DNA of 64,000 bases, from positions 1-64,000 of the forward strand of contig WGMA01000020.1 of NCBI GenBank assembly GCA_016125285.1. The letters run 5' to 3'. The notes under the pieces were generated by a model, which was not told the origin of the DNA, searched no databases, and worked only from the letters and a program-made list of their open reading frames with translations. The position numbers were made by a program, and so were the translations under genes. Source of the stretch: Phycisphaera sp. (GTDB lineage Bacteria; Planctomycetota; Phycisphaerae; Phycisphaerales; Zrk34). How positions within the stretch are numbered: the first letter of the stretch is position 1; each line of letters opens with the position of its first letter. Shown here piece by piece: positions 24,997 through 34,673 of the stretch.

Positions 24997-26274
24997 ATGG
25001 GGAAACCAAAGCGACAGGTCGATGCGCGGGGCGCGGCGGAGGAGGTCGTGCGTGTGCTGCAGCAGCACGGGCACGAGGCGTTCTTCGCGGGGGGGTGCGT
25101 GCGCGATGTGGTGCTGGGCGCCGAGCCGAGCGACTACGACGTGGCGACGGACGCGCCGCCGGACCGCGTGAAGGAGCTGTTCAAGATCGCGCGGTACGTC
25201 GGTGAGGCGTTCGGCGTGGTGATGGTGAAGGTGCGCGGGGCGTGGATCGAGGTCGCGACGTTCCGCATGGAGTGGGGCTACAGCGACGGGCGTCGGCCGG
25301 ACAACGTGGAGTTCTCCGACGCCGAGGCGGACGCGCGGCGGCGCGACTTCACGATCAACGGCATGTTCTACGACCCGGTGACCGACCGCGTGATCGACTT
25401 CGTCAACGGCGGTGCAGACCTGGAGGCGAAGGTGATCCGCGCGATCGGCGACCCGCACCTGCGCTTCGGCGAGGACTACCTGCGGATGCTGCGGGCGGTG
25501 CGTTTCGCGGCGCGGCTGGGGTTTTCGATCGAGGCGGACACCGCGGCGGCGATCCGCGCGCACGCCGGGAGCCTGGCGCAGATCAGTCGCGAGCGAATCG
25601 GCATGGAGGTGCGCACGATGCTCGAGCACCGCACGCGGACGGACGCGGTGCGGCTGATGCAGGACCTGGGCCTTGACGCGGCGGTGCTGAACGAGTCGAA
25701 CCTCGCGCGGACGCCGGTGGCGATGTCGAGCCTGGCGACGCTGGCGGACTACCCGACGGCGTTGGCGGCGTGGCTGCTCGATCGGCATCTCGACCCGGAG
25801 CTGCCCGACGACGACGCGGCGCTGGCCGAGGCGCTCAAGCGGCTCAAGGCGTTGCAGATCGTGCGGCGGTGGCGCAAGGCGCTGGTGCTGTCGAACGAGG
25901 ACCGCGACGTGCTGCTCAGCGCGCTGACGCACGTGCCGACGATGCTCGGCTGGTTTGAGCTGCCGGTGGCGAGGCGGAAGCGGCTGCTGGCGCGGGACGA
26001 CTGGATGCAGGTGCGATGGACGCTGGCGGCGGCGCTGTCGCTGTCGGAGCAGTCGGCGTTCGACACGGCGTTGCTGGACGCGCAGGTCGCGGAGCTGGAG
26101 CACGAGGGGGTGGCGCCGGAGCCGCTGATCACGGGCGACGACCTGATCGCGATGGGCATGGAGCCCGGGCCCGCGTTCAAGCGGCTGCTGGACGACGTGT
26201 ACGACGCGCAGCTCGAGGGCCGCGTGGTCGACAAGGCGGAGGCTGCGGAACTGGTGCGTGAGTTGACGGCGTGA
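24997..26274 (+). CDS. CCA tRNA nucleotidyltransferase (or poly(A) polymerase)
   Basis: Class II nucleotidyltransferase that adds the 3' CCA to tRNA; some members add A tails. 425 residues. Signatures: FFAGGCVRDVVLG (helical turn), SDYDVATD carrying the catalytic Asp pair, ARRRDFTINGMFYDP, and FGEDYLRMLRAVRFAARLGF (the nucleotide-selecting motif D region). The single intact tRNA gene in the window lacks an encoded CCA, consistent with a need for this enzyme. The C-terminal HD-type phosphohydrolase motif is not evident. The stop overlaps the GTG start of the next gene (GTGA), which implies translational coupling. Confidence 0.9.
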   Translation: MGKPKRQVDARGAAEEVVRVLQQHGHEAFFAGGCVRDVVLGAEPSDYDVATDAPPDRVKELFKIARYVGEAFGVVMVKVRGAWIEVATFRMEWGYSDGRRPDNVEFSDAEADARRRDFTINGMFYDPVTDRVIDFVNGGADLEAKVIRAIGDPHLRFGEDYLRMLRAVRFAARLGFSIEADTAAAIRAHAGSLAQISRERIGMEVRTMLEHRTRTDAVRLMQDLGLDAAVLNESNLARTPVAMSSLATLADYPTALAAWLLDRHLDPELPDDDAALAEALKRLKALQIVRRWRKALVLSNEDRDVLLSALTHVPTMLGWFELPVARRKRLLARDDWMQVRWTLAAALSLSEQSAFDTALLDAQVAELEHEGVAPEPLITGDDLIAMGMEPGPAFKRLLDDVYDAQLEGRVVDKAEAAELVRELTA

Positions 26275-27056
26275 AGAACGAACGCGGCGAGATCGATCGG
26301 TCGGACTACCGCGACGCGGCGATCGCGGAGAGCGCCCGCCTGCTCGCCGCGGCGGGGCAGCCCGCGCCGCTGCTGGCGGGGATGTCGCTGTGCCTCTGGG
26401 CCGACAACGAAGACGAGGCGAAGGAGACGCTGGCCAACCTGGAGATGAAGCGGCTGAGCGGCCTCGCCGCGATGGGGGTGCTCTTCGCGGTCGGCGCGGT
26501 GGTGTTCGGCTACGGCATCTATCGGCTCGTCGACATCGACCACCTCTCCGACGTGCCCTACACGACGATGGGCGTGCTGCTGATCGTCGGCGTGTGGGGC
26601 GTACGGCGCCTGGCGCGCGGCTGGTTGAAGCAGGCGCAGGAACGGGCGATGGTCGACACGGTGCGCGACCGGCCGGGCGGCTTTTTCGACTACCGCCCCG
26701 AGCAGGCGTCGATGATGATCTTCCGGGTGGCGGACCCGATCGACGCGGACCTGCACTGGCCCCGGGCGGCGGACCTGGTCGTGGCGTACCTCGATGCGAC
26801 CAACCGTCGGCTGGTCATCGAGGGGTTGCGCTGCCGTTACATCGTCCGCGGCGTCGACCTGCTCGGCCTCGACCCGCGTGAAGGGCGCAACGCGGACCGG
26901 GCGATCGACGTGCAGTACCGGGTCGGCGAGGCGGCCCTGACGCTGGTGTTGTTCCACGTCGGCGAGCTGGACAACCTGACCGCGCAGCAGTTGCACATCC
27001 ACGCTGAGGATATGCTTGATCACCTGAGCTACACGCTGCTGGGCGGGGTGGCGTAG
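26271..27056 (+). CDS. Membrane protein of unknown function, 261 aa
   Basis: Starts at GTG 26271 inside the stop of the upstream gene (GTGA overlap). After a cytoplasmic N-terminus of about 60 residues come two hydrophobic helices (AMGVLFAVGAVVFGYGIY and MGVLLIVGVWGVRRLA), then a soluble domain of about 140 residues (FRVADPIDADLHWPRAADL to LLGGVA). No motif recognised. Coupling to a CCA enzyme may reflect only compact gene packing. Confidence 0.7.
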   Translation: MKNERGEIDRSDYRDAAIAESARLLAAAGQPAPLLAGMSLCLWADNEDEAKETLANLEMKRLSGLAAMGVLFAVGAVVFGYGIYRLVDIDHLSDVPYTTMGVLLIVGVWGVRRLARGWLKQAQERAMVDTVRDRPGGFFDYRPEQASMMIFRVADPIDADLHWPRAADLVVAYLDATNRRLVIEGLRCRYIVRGVDLLGLDPREGRNADRAIDVQYRVGEAALTLVLFHVGELDNLTAQQLHIHAEDMLDHLSYTLLGGVA

Positions 27057-27097
27057 ATTCCCCCGACACTTGTTTCGATCTTTGACTCTGGTACCGA

Positions 27098-27103
27098 TAC
27101 AAT
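27098..27103 (+). promoter_or_regulatory. -10 box of the beta-propeller gene, leaderless type
   Basis: TACAAT (GATACAATC) ends eight bases before ATG 27112; no Shine-Dalgarno element. The nearby TTGACT at 27082 is too close to serve as its -35. Confidence 0.4.
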
Positions 27104-27111
27104 CAGGCGTG

Positions 27112-30100
27112 ATGCGTTTGTCCATGCGTATGTCGATGCCGTTCGTCGCGGTCGTGGCCGTGGCGGCGGTGATTCTCACGACGGGCGGCGCCGCGAAGGG
27201 ACAGACAACCCAGGTCTACGTGCAGGACTCTCCGGCGGCGGTGGAGCTGCTGGCTGCGTCGCGTGACCGGCTCGGCAAGGAAGAGCCGGAGGAAGCGGCG
27301 CGCCTGATTCAACAGGTATTCGATCAGCACGGCTCGAAGTTGATGGAGCTGCGACCCGGCGGCTACTCCGAGGCGCGCCGGGTCGCGGCCGCCGTGCTGC
27401 TCAAGAACAAGACGCTGCTGGAGGTGTACCGTCAGCTGGAGGAGCCGGTCGCGTCGCGGCTGGTCGAGCAGGCGGGCGGCGATCGCGAGAAGCTGCGTGA
27501 GGTGGTAGAGCGGTTCGCGTTGACGGACTCCGGGCTCGTCGCGGGATTGCGTCTGGCCGGGCTGTCGATGGAGGCGGGCGAGGCCGCGGCGGCGACGGTC
27601 GTGCTCAACTCGCTGGCGGATCACCCGGCGATGGATCGCTACCGCATGCTGTGGCTTCGGCTGTCGGCGACGGCGGGGCTGCTGAGCGGTCACATGGACC
27701 TGTTCAAACGTCACCGCGCCACGCTGGTCGACGAGAAGGCGACCGAGGTCGTCGCGGCCCTCGACAAGCTGGCCGAGCAGATCCACCACCAGGCGCCGCC
27801 GGTGCCGCTGAACCCGCTCAGTACGCTGCCCGCGGCCGCGCCGCCGCCGAACACCGTCAAGGACCCGCTGTGGCGGATGCGCGTGGGCGGATCAGAGCAG
27901 TACCTCTCGGAGGCGTATCGCGCCGAGCAGTCGCAGGTCGATGAGCTGGCCGAGGAGGGGCGCTTCCTCAACATGGTGCCGGTGGTGTCGGGCTCGACGC
28001 TGTTCATCAACGACGGCCGGACGATGATCGCGATCGAGCCGAGCAGCGGTCGCGAGATGTGGCGGACGCCGGTGATCACGGGCGTGTCGAACGGGATGCG
28101 GTTCGCGCCGACACGCTGGCTGCCGTACGGCATGGACATCAGCGCGACGGCGGTCGGCCCCGGGCGCGTCGTCGGGCTGTTCGGCTTCGGGGCGATGGTC
28201 ACGATCTACCCGTACTGGCAGTCGGACAGCGACAGCCTGCTGACTTGCATGGACGATCACACGGGCAAGGTGCAGTGGACCGTCCGCCCGGACGACATCG
28301 ACAAGAACCTCGTCGGCGCGTTCTGGTACGGCCGACCGACCATCAGCGGCGGGTGCGTTTACGCCACGGCCCGCCGCCGGCAACGCACGCAGTTCCAGGA
28401 CACGTACCTGATCGCGCTGGAGTTGCGCAGCGGTGCGGTGTTGTGGCATCGCCACCTCGCGTCGACCGCGCTGACCGACCGCCATGCCACGCCTTCGATG
28501 GCGCACCCGATCGTCGTGGACGGCTGGGTGTACCTCGACAGCGGGCTGGGCACGATCGCGAAGGTCTCGGCGGCGGACGGCGCGGTGGACTGGCTGACGG
28601 TGGTGCCGCTGGACGAGGATCACCGCCTGACGAAGGCGCGTCGGCCGTGGCAGGCGTCGTCGCCGGTGCTGGTGCCGGCGGGGCTCGTCGTGCTGGACGA
28701 CTGGAGCGGCGTGATCCGCGTGTTGAACCCCGATACGGGCGTCGTGCAGCATACGGTGCCGGCCGACACGTGGGGCGGGCCGCTGTACCTGATGGCGGTG
28801 GGTGATGATCTGCTGACCGTCGGCGATCGTTCCGGGCGGTTCGACGGCAGGACGCTGGCCAACCGCTGGTACTACGACGCGGGCGGTGTGGTGCGCGGGC
28901 GCGCGGCGGTGTGCGGCGATCGGCTGTACCTGCCGGCGGGCGACGCGGTCGAGATCGTGTCCCTGGACTCCGGCAAGCGGTCCGCGAGCCTGCCCGACGA
29001 CCTGCCGGCCAACCTGCTGGTGGTCGACGGGCAGATCATCGCGGCGCAGCGGTCGAGCATCTCCAGCTACAGCACGTGGGAAGTGGCCGCGGCGCAGCTG
29101 CAGCGTCACATCGATCAGCACCCCAACGACCCGGCGCCTTACATGTCGCGCGCCTGGCTGGCGTTCGCCACCGGTCGCACGAAGATGCTCGTCGACTCGC
29201 TCGACCGCGCCGTCGAGCTGACCAACGACGGTCCCGACGGGCCGAACCGTCGGCGGTACGGCGTCGAGCTGTTCGAGCTGCTGTTGAACATGGCGGTCGA
29301 CGAGGACGACCCGGCGGACGACAAGCTGCGGCAACTGCTGTTCGATCGCATGGCGCTGGTGGCGGACGGGCCGGAGCAGGAAGTCACGTACCGCCTGGCG
29401 ATGGCGAAGTTCTACGAGCGGACGCAGCGTGTCGACGACGCGGTCGAGCAGTACCAGACGCTGCTGGCCGAGCCGAACTACCGCAATCAGCTTTACACGC
29501 ACGGCGCGACGGCGCGTCAGATGCGGTTGGAGGTGGGGCGGCGGCTGGAGCTGCTGCTGGAGAAGCACGGGCGCGAGGCGTACGGGCCGTTCGAGGCGTA
29601 CGCGTCGGTGCGATTCGACGAGCTGAAGAACGTCAACGAACCGCAGCCGCTGATCGAGCTGGCCGAGTCGCACCCGATGGCGACGGTGACGCCGCGCGTG
29701 CTTCAACGCGCCGCGGAGCTGACCGCCAAGCAGGGGCACACGCGCGAGGCGGTCGAGCTGCTGAATCGCGCCACGCGGCTGACGCAGGACGAGCGGCTGC
29801 TCGGCCAGCTGTACGGCAGCCAGGTGCTGCTGCTGGAGCAGTCCGGCCAATTCGTGCTCGCCCAGCGGGTGTTGCACCAACTCGCCGCGGCGCACCCGAC
29901 GGTGGTGCCCGAGCGTGACGATCTGCCGTACCCGGTGGCGCTGTGGCTGGAGGACCTGGCGAAGAAGGTCAAGACCGACGCCGAGCCGCGGATCGCCACG
30001 CCGCTGAGCGGGCAGCCGACGGTTTTGCCGGGGCGGATGCTCAAGCCGATGAGCCCCGCGCCGGACCTGGCGACGCCGCCCGTGATGGTGCTGCGCCTGC

Positions 30101-31281
30101 CTGAGGAGATCGAGCTGCGGCGTGCGTCGGACCTGGAGGTGATGTGGCGGCACCCGGTGGGCGTCGACGAGGTGCGGCTGCTGTCGATCGACGAGCGACG
30201 CGTCTGGCTGTGGTACCCCGGCGGGTCGCGCGTGCAGCTGCTGTCGACGAAGGACGGCACGGTGCTGTGGGAGCAGGAAAACGTCGACCAGATGCTCGGC
30301 GCGATCAAGCAGCCGGAGGTCGACGACCACGGCCGCCCGGCGCGCGAGCGCGTGATCATCTTCGGCGGAGCCAACGTGTTCGGCCGGTTCAACGAGGACG
30401 GCGTGGAGGACACGTCGCTCATGGTCGCGGTGAGCGACACGGCGGCGGCGGTGGCGGATCGGCAGGGCCGACTGGTCGTGCTCGACGCCGACACCGGCAA
30501 GATCCGCTGGCGCGACGCCACGCTGGTCCGGCAGGCCGAGATGGTCATGATGGACAGTCAGCACCTGATGATCGCCGGGACCGACGAGGACGACGCGCCG
30601 CTGTTGTGCGTCTACGACGTGTACAGCGGCGTGCTGCTGCACCGGCTGATCAAGCCGCGGCGGCAGAACATCCTCTGGATGGCGCGGACCGACGAGGGCG
30701 TGCTGGTCTACGTCACGAGCAACGGGGCGGACGGGTTCGACCTCTACCGCGGCCAGACCCGCTGGCTGGCGAAGCTCGACACGCAGATCGCCCCCGACGT
30801 CGTGCCCGTGATGGACGGCGACCGCCTGATGATCCGCACCACCGACGGCGACCTGGTCTGGCTGAGCCTGGAGGACGGCAAGACCGTCACGCAGCTGCCG
30901 CTGCGCGGGTCTCTGCCCGGCACGCTCGACGGTGATCACATCGAGGGCCGACACGGCGACTGGTTCCTCAGCGGTGACGCGCAGGCGGTCGCGATCGGCG
31001 CCGACGGCGAGGTCCGCTGGCGCGACGGGATCGCCGACGGCAAGCGGATCATCCAGCAGATGGTCACCCAGCGTTACGTCGTGCTGCTGGCCGCGCCGCC
31101 GGAAGGTCAGTTCGACGAAGCGCTGACACGACGGATCTACCTGCTCGAACGCGCCTCCGGCCGACTCGTGCAGGAGTACCGCCTGCTGAGCGGCCAGGCG
31201 ATCGAACGCATCGACGTCGTGGGCGGCAAACTCGCCGTGGTCGGCGTCGGCAGCACGTCGATCCTCAGCGGCGCGCCGTGA
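27112..31281 (+). CDS. Secreted PQQ-like beta-propeller and TPR protein
   Basis: 1389 residues from ATG 27112 (MRLSMRMSMPFVAVVAVAAV), whose N-terminus is a signal peptide ending near GAAKGQ. After ~200 helical residues come PQQ-type propeller blades (TMIAIEPSSGREMWRTPVI, LLTCMDDHTGKVQWTV, YLIALELRSGAVLWHRH, VIRVLNPDTGV), a TPR-like helical stretch (~residues 660-930: NDPAPYMSRAWLAFATGR, DAVEQYQTLLAEP), and a second propeller (VQLLSTKDGTVLWEQ, LVVLDADTGKIRWRD, LLCVYDVYSGVLLHRL). Such proteins in planctomycetes are thought to be periplasmic scaffolds; no dehydrogenase residues were identified, so an enzyme role is not claimed. Confidence 0.87.
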   Translation: MRLSMRMSMPFVAVVAVAAVILTTGGAAKGQTTQVYVQDSPAAVELLAASRDRLGKEEPEEAARLIQQVFDQHGSKLMELRPGGYSEARRVAAAVLLKNKTLLEVYRQLEEPVASRLVEQAGGDREKLREVVERFALTDSGLVAGLRLAGLSMEAGEAAAATVVLNSLADHPAMDRYRMLWLRLSATAGLLSGHMDLFKRHRATLVDEKATEVVAALDKLAEQIHHQAPPVPLNPLSTLPAAAPPPNTVKDPLWRMRVGGSEQYLSEAYRAEQSQVDELAEEGRFLNMVPVVSGSTLFINDGRTMIAIEPSSGREMWRTPVITGVSNGMRFAPTRWLPYGMDISATAVGPGRVVGLFGFGAMVTIYPYWQSDSDSLLTCMDDHTGKVQWTVRPDDIDKNLVGAFWYGRPTISGGCVYATARRRQRTQFQDTYLIALELRSGAVLWHRHLASTALTDRHATPSMAHPIVVDGWVYLDSGLGTIAKVSAADGAVDWLTVVPLDEDHRLTKARRPWQASSPVLVPAGLVVLDDWSGVIRVLNPDTGVVQHTVPADTWGGPLYLMAVGDDLLTVGDRSGRFDGRTLANRWYYDAGGVVRGRAAVCGDRLYLPAGDAVEIVSLDSGKRSASLPDDLPANLLVVDGQIIAAQRSSISSYSTWEVAAAQLQRHIDQHPNDPAPYMSRAWLAFATGRTKMLVDSLDRAVELTNDGPDGPNRRRYGVELFELLLNMAVDEDDPADDKLRQLLFDRMALVADGPEQEVTYRLAMAKFYERTQRVDDAVEQYQTLLAEPNYRNQLYTHGATARQMRLEVGRRLELLLEKHGREAYGPFEAYASVRFDELKNVNEPQPLIELAESHPMATVTPRVLQRAAELTAKQGHTREAVELLNRATRLTQDERLLGQLYGSQVLLLEQSGQFVLAQRVLHQLAAAHPTVVPERDDLPYPVALWLEDLAKKVKTDAEPRIATPLSGQPTVLPGRMLKPMSPAPDLATPPVMVLRLPEEIELRRASDLEVMWRHPVGVDEVRLLSIDERRVWLWYPGGSRVQLLSTKDGTVLWEQENVDQMLGAIKQPEVDDHGRPARERVIIFGGANVFGRFNEDGVEDTSLMVAVSDTAAAVADRQGRLVVLDADTGKIRWRDATLVRQAEMVMMDSQHLMIAGTDEDDAPLLCVYDVYSGVLLHRLIKPRRQNILWMARTDEGVLVYVTSNGADGFDLYRGQTRWLAKLDTQIAPDVVPVMDGDRLMIRTTDGDLVWLSLEDGKTVTQLPLRGSLPGTLDGDHIEGRHGDWFLSGDAQAVAIGADGEVRWRDGIADGKRIIQQMVTQRYVVLLAAPPEGQFDEALTRRIYLLERASGRLVQEYRLLSGQAIERIDVVGGKLAVVGVGSTSILSGAP

Positions 31282-31404
31282 CGGTCGTCGCGACGGTAAC
31301 CCCTGTCAATTTCTAGGTCAGCACGCCGACACCCCGTTGTCTGAGCGCGCGCTTTGGCATACACTCACCGCAACAGAGGCCCCACACGGATGTGGAAGAT
31401 ACCG

Positions 31405-31623
31405 ATGAAACGTACCCTGAAGCTCAGCCTGTTTGCCTTCTCCGTATTCGCCGGTCTGATGGTCGGCGGCTGCGAGAAGTCGCTGTTTCCGCAGGAACTG
31501 CCACGGACGCAGTTCGAGCGGTACGACACGCTGCGTGGACGGTACGTGCCAGCGGAGCAGGAGAATCGGTTTGGCGGCTCGGAGCCGGCTCTGAGAGAGC
31601 GCCTTTCCCGACATCGGCAGTAA
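31405..31623 (+). CDS. Small lipoprotein, 72 aa
   Basis: MKRTLKLSLFAFSVFAGLMV then GGCEKS: a lipoprotein signal with lipobox VGGC at residues 20-23. The start is put at ATG 31405 behind GGAAGAT; ATG 31390 (MWKIP) is possible. The mature part is about 50 polar residues (RTQFERYDTLRGRYVPAEQ) and is probably a surface or periplasmic anchor peptide. The gene is followed by a palindrome GATTCGAATC (31639-31648) and a strong hairpin. Confidence 0.65.
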   Translation: MKRTLKLSLFAFSVFAGLMVGGCEKSLFPQELPRTQFERYDTLRGRYVPAEQENRFGGSEPALRERLSRHRQ

Positions 31624-31679
31624 TCACGGCCGATATCTGATTCGAATCTCCGCCCTCATCGAAAAATCGCACGCCTCTG

Positions 31680-31703
31680 GACGAAAAACGCAAGTTTTTC
31701 GTC
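31680..31703. terminator. Hairpin with GCAA tetraloop
   Basis: Perfect 10-bp stem GACGAAAAAC/GTTTTTCGTC closed by GCAA, a stable GNRA-type loop. It lies 57 bases after the small lipoprotein stop and before the amidase gene. The T run is inside the right arm rather than after it, so termination efficiency is uncertain. Confidence 0.5.
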
Positions 31704-31818
31704 TGACGCTGCCGATGCAAACGGTACGTGGATCTGAATCTAGATCGCGTCACCTACGATCGCATCGGTTGAGTCGGCAACGGCCCGCTCACTGGTCGTA
31801 CATGGAGGTAAGGCCGAA

Positions 31819-32472
31819 ATGGCGTCTAACGCTCCGTCCAATCCGCCGCTTTTCGAGCGCCGCACGCTGGTCGTGCTGACCTGCCTCATCTTCTCGCTCA
31901 CGGCCGTCAGCGGTCTGCTGTTGTCCCTCGAGCCGCAGCCGCTCGCCCCGGCGTCCGGCACCGTGCTGACCGCGTTCGAGACCAACTCCGTCAGCATCGA
32001 ATCGATGCTCGCCAGCGAGCCCGCCGCGTACCCCGGTCGCTGGAAGGCGATCATCGTGCATCACTCCGGTCAGCCCTACGGCGACGCCCAGACCCTCAGC
32101 CAACTCCACCAGGACATGGGCTACGGCGGATTGGCGTATCACTTCGTGATCGGCAACGGCGACGGCGCCGACGACGGCCAGATCCAGGTCGGCTACCGCT
32201 GGACACGTCAGCTCGACGCGGCCGGGATCTACGGCGTCGAGTCCGCGGCGTGGTTCAACCATCACGCGATCCACATCTGCCTCATCGGCAACGGCGACCG
32301 CGCCGCACCGACGCAGGCCCAGATGGATCAGCTCGTCAAGCTCGTTCGTGTGCTTCAGAACCGCTTCGGCATCCCCGCGGAGCACGTCCTGCTGGCCGGT
32401 AACGTCGCTCCGACCACCAGCCCGGGCCTGCTGTTCCCCGGCGCCACGTTCCGCGGCCAACTGATCAACTGA
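31819..32472 (+). CDS. N-acetylmuramoyl-L-alanine amidase-like protein (PGRP/amidase_2 fold)
   Basis: 217 residues. One N-terminal membrane segment (TLVVLTCLIFSLTAVSGLLL) acts as anchor or signal. The extracytoplasmic domain has KAIIVHHSGQPYGD (first zinc His), GYGGLAYHFVIGNG, and HHAIHICLIGNGD in the positions of the amidase_2/PGRP fold. The last zinc-ligand region (DP.C in active amidases) is not clear: the C-terminal part reads GNVAPTTSPGLLFPG. It may therefore bind peptidoglycan more than cut it. A GGAGG precedes the start. A kinase gene follows. Confidence 0.8.
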   Translation: MASNAPSNPPLFERRTLVVLTCLIFSLTAVSGLLLSLEPQPLAPASGTVLTAFETNSVSIESMLASEPAAYPGRWKAIIVHHSGQPYGDAQTLSQLHQDMGYGGLAYHFVIGNGDGADDGQIQVGYRWTRQLDAAGIYGVESAAWFNHHAIHICLIGNGDRAAPTQAQMDQLVKLVRVLQNRFGIPAEHVLLAGNVAPTTSPGLLFPGATFRGQLIN

Positions 32473-32631
32473 CATACACACGCGTCCCCACCGGGGTGCG
32501 ATCCCGGCCCGAATCCGCGGCCGCGGTTGTCGGCGGGGCGTCTGCTATTTAAACTTTCACACTCGACGGCCCGCCGGGTCGTCGTCCCACCCGACGCCAT
32601 TGGGGGCTTCAGGTAACGTGACGAGGCACGC

Positions 32632-33480
32632 ATGAGCCATCCCGACAAGATCGTCGGATTTGAGGTGTTGACCGTGCTGGGCTACGGCGCCCACAGCACG
32701 ATCTATGCCGCGCGCGACGACAAGTCCGGCCAGGTCTTCGCCATGAAGCGTGTTACCCTCGACACGCCCGACGACAAACGCTTCCTCCAGCAGGCGATGA
32801 TCGAGTTCGACGTCGGTCGTAAGCTCGACCACCCGACGCTGCGGAAGTGCTTCAAGATCAAGAAGCAGCGGCTGCTGTGGAAGGTCACCGAGGTCGTAGT
32901 CACCATGGAGTACGTCGAGGGCCACACGCTCGTGCACAAGCGGCCGCCGTCGCTGCGTAAGATGATCGACGTGTTCATCGAGGTCGCCACCGGCCTGCAG
33001 GCCATGCACCGCGACCGGATCGTCCACGGCGACATGAAGCCCAACAACATCATCGTCACCGACGCCGGCGAGGTGAAGATCATCGACTACGGCCACGCCT
33101 GCCCGTTCGGCACGATCAAGGAACGCGTCCAGGGCACGCCGGACTACATCGCCCCCGAGCAGGTGCAGCGTAAGGCCCTCGACGCACGCACCGACGTATT
33201 CAACTTCGGCGCGTCGATGTACTGGTGCGTGACCGACAAGCACGTGCCCACGATGCTCCCGGCGCAGCCCAACGCGATCATGCTCAAGAAGGAAGTGGCC
33301 CTCCAGCCCCCCAACGAGATCAACCCCGACGTCCCGATCGCGTTGAACAACCTGATCATGGAGTGCGTGGCCAACGACCCGGCCAAGCGCCCCGTGTCGA
33401 TGAACGCCGTGCGGGAACGCCTGCAGATGTCGCAGCGACAGACCGACGCGGCGCACCAGACCGTCCGAGCACGCGGCTGA
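32632..33480 (+). CDS. Serine/threonine protein kinase
   Basis: 282 residues, little more than one kinase domain and no membrane segment, so a soluble kinase. Gly loop LGYGAHSTIYA (16-26), ATP lysine in FAMKRV (Lys39), catalytic loop IVHGDMKPNN (HGD in place of HRD; Asp134, Lys136, Asn139), metal site IIDYGHA (DYG for DFG; Asp152) and GTPDYIAPEQ in the activation loop. All catalytic residues are present, and HGD with DYG is typical of bacterial kinases lacking the regulatory Arg. GAGG before the start. The final ~25 residues are a polar tail. Confidence 0.92.
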   Translation: MSHPDKIVGFEVLTVLGYGAHSTIYAARDDKSGQVFAMKRVTLDTPDDKRFLQQAMIEFDVGRKLDHPTLRKCFKIKKQRLLWKVTEVVVTMEYVEGHTLVHKRPPSLRKMIDVFIEVATGLQAMHRDRIVHGDMKPNNIIVTDAGEVKIIDYGHACPFGTIKERVQGTPDYIAPEQVQRKALDARTDVFNFGASMYWCVTDKHVPTMLPAQPNAIMLKKEVALQPPNEINPDVPIALNNLIMECVANDPAKRPVSMNAVRERLQMSQRQTDAAHQTVRARG

Positions 33481-33518
33481 TCCGCCGTTCGCCGATCGCG
33501 ACCGCGTGTCGCACCCGC

Positions 33519-34658
33519 TCAGATCTTGTGGATGGATTCCTGGATGCGCTGGTGCTGCAGCTGCACCTTCGTGAAGAGCATGTCCGTCGCGTCGAGCCGC
33601 TTCTGCAGGCCGGCCTCACGCATCTGATGCATCAGATCGACCATGCCGACCATCCCGCACGACGCGCTCGACACGCCCCAGGCGTACGCGAGCTGGAAAA
33701 CCTCCGCCGCCTCGCGCCGCGACAGGGCGTCCTCGAGGTCCATCAGGCGTGTCCCGGCCTTGCGGATGTAGCGTTCTGCGAGTTGCTCGGGCGTCCAGCC
33801 GCACGACTTGGCCATACGCCGTAGCTGGTGCACGTCGATCAGACCGGCGTCCAGGTGGTCGCCGTTGGAGGACCCGCCGGCCGCGGGCGTCGCGTCGCTG
33901 CCGTTGGTCGGCGCGCCGCGGAGCCCGGCGTTGACCTGCATCGCGCCCTCGGCCTGCACGGCCGGACCCGCGCCCGATGGCGCGGCGGCGGGGGCGCCTT
34001 CGCCCGCGGGACGGTAATCCAGCCAGCCGAGCTCGCGCAGCTTGTCGGCCATCTGCTTCACCGGCGACTCGCCGGGCGTGATCAGCTGTGCGTTCCACTT
34101 GAGGCTGCGCGCCGCGTCCACGTTCAGCGAGTCGTTGTCGAACAGCAGCACGCTCTCGGGCGATACCCCGAAGGTCGTATCGACCGGATCGTACGCGTCG
34201 AGGCTCGGCTTGCGGTCGCCGATGAGAAAGCTCGCGAAGCGATGAAGGATGTGTCGGCGGAGCGGAGCGTAGCGTTCGTCAGTCTCAAAGACGTTCCAGT
34301 ACCAGTTGTTCGTGTTGGCGAGCACCGCGAGCCGGATGTCGTGATCGACCAGGTCCTGTAGCAGTTCTTCGACGCCCTTATACAGGTCGACATGCCATTG
34401 CGTCATCGCCGCCCTGATCTCGCTTGTCTCATACCCGCTGACGTACGAGAGAACGCGGATGAACTGGTCCGCGGGGGCCTTGCCGATCTCGACCAGGTTA
34501 TTCGCTTCGCTGATGCCCGGGTTGCGGACGAGTCGCTGGACGCGATGCTCTTTGACGTCGACCCCGGCGCGGCGCAGCGCGTCTTCCCACCCGCTGACGG
34601 TCTCGACGAGCACGCCGGGCAACTCGAAGCAAACTACCTTGATGGGGTCTTCCGCCAT
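33519..34658 (-). CDS. HAD-superfamily protein, probably catalytically inactive
   Basis: 379 residues from ATG 34658 (MAEDPIKVVCFELPGVLVE). The first strand of a HAD hydrolase should read DxDGT; here it is FELPGVL, so both catalytic aspartates are missing. Other landmarks remain: LAVLANTNNW (motif II), GDRKPSLDAYD (motif III Lys) and VLLFDNDSLNVDAA (motif IV, DND). Residues ~215-265 are a low-complexity Ala/Gly/Pro linker, followed by a helical C-terminal domain (LRRMAKSCGWTPEQLAERYI). It likely serves as a binding or regulatory protein. The -10 box TATAAT lies nine bases from this ATG, supporting a leaderless start here. Confidence 0.75.
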   Translation of the reverse strand: MAEDPIKVVCFELPGVLVETVSGWEDALRRAGVDVKEHRVQRLVRNPGISEANNLVEIGKAPADQFIRVLSYVSGYETSEIRAAMTQWHVDLYKGVEELLQDLVDHDIRLAVLANTNNWYWNVFETDERYAPLRRHILHRFASFLIGDRKPSLDAYDPVDTTFGVSPESVLLFDNDSLNVDAARSLKWNAQLITPGESPVKQMADKLRELGWLDYRPAGEGAPAAAPSGAGPAVQAEGAMQVNAGLRGAPTNGSDATPAAGGSSNGDHLDAGLIDVHQLRRMAKSCGWTPEQLAERYIRKAGTRLMDLEDALSRREAAEVFQLAYAWGVSSASCGMVGMVDLMHQMREAGLQKRLDATDMLFTKVQLQHQRIQESIHKI

Positions 34659-34667
34659 GGTCGGGGG

Positions 34668-34673
34668 ATTATA
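34668..34673 (-). promoter_or_regulatory. -10 box of the HAD-like gene, leaderless type
   Basis: A perfect TATAAT on the minus strand, nine bases before ATG 34658, with no Shine-Dalgarno element between. Confidence 0.5.

Noticed and set aside
27892-30954. 1020-codon open frame opposite the beta-propeller gene
   Set aside because: Arg/His/Val-rich mirror of the real gene; no domain recognised.
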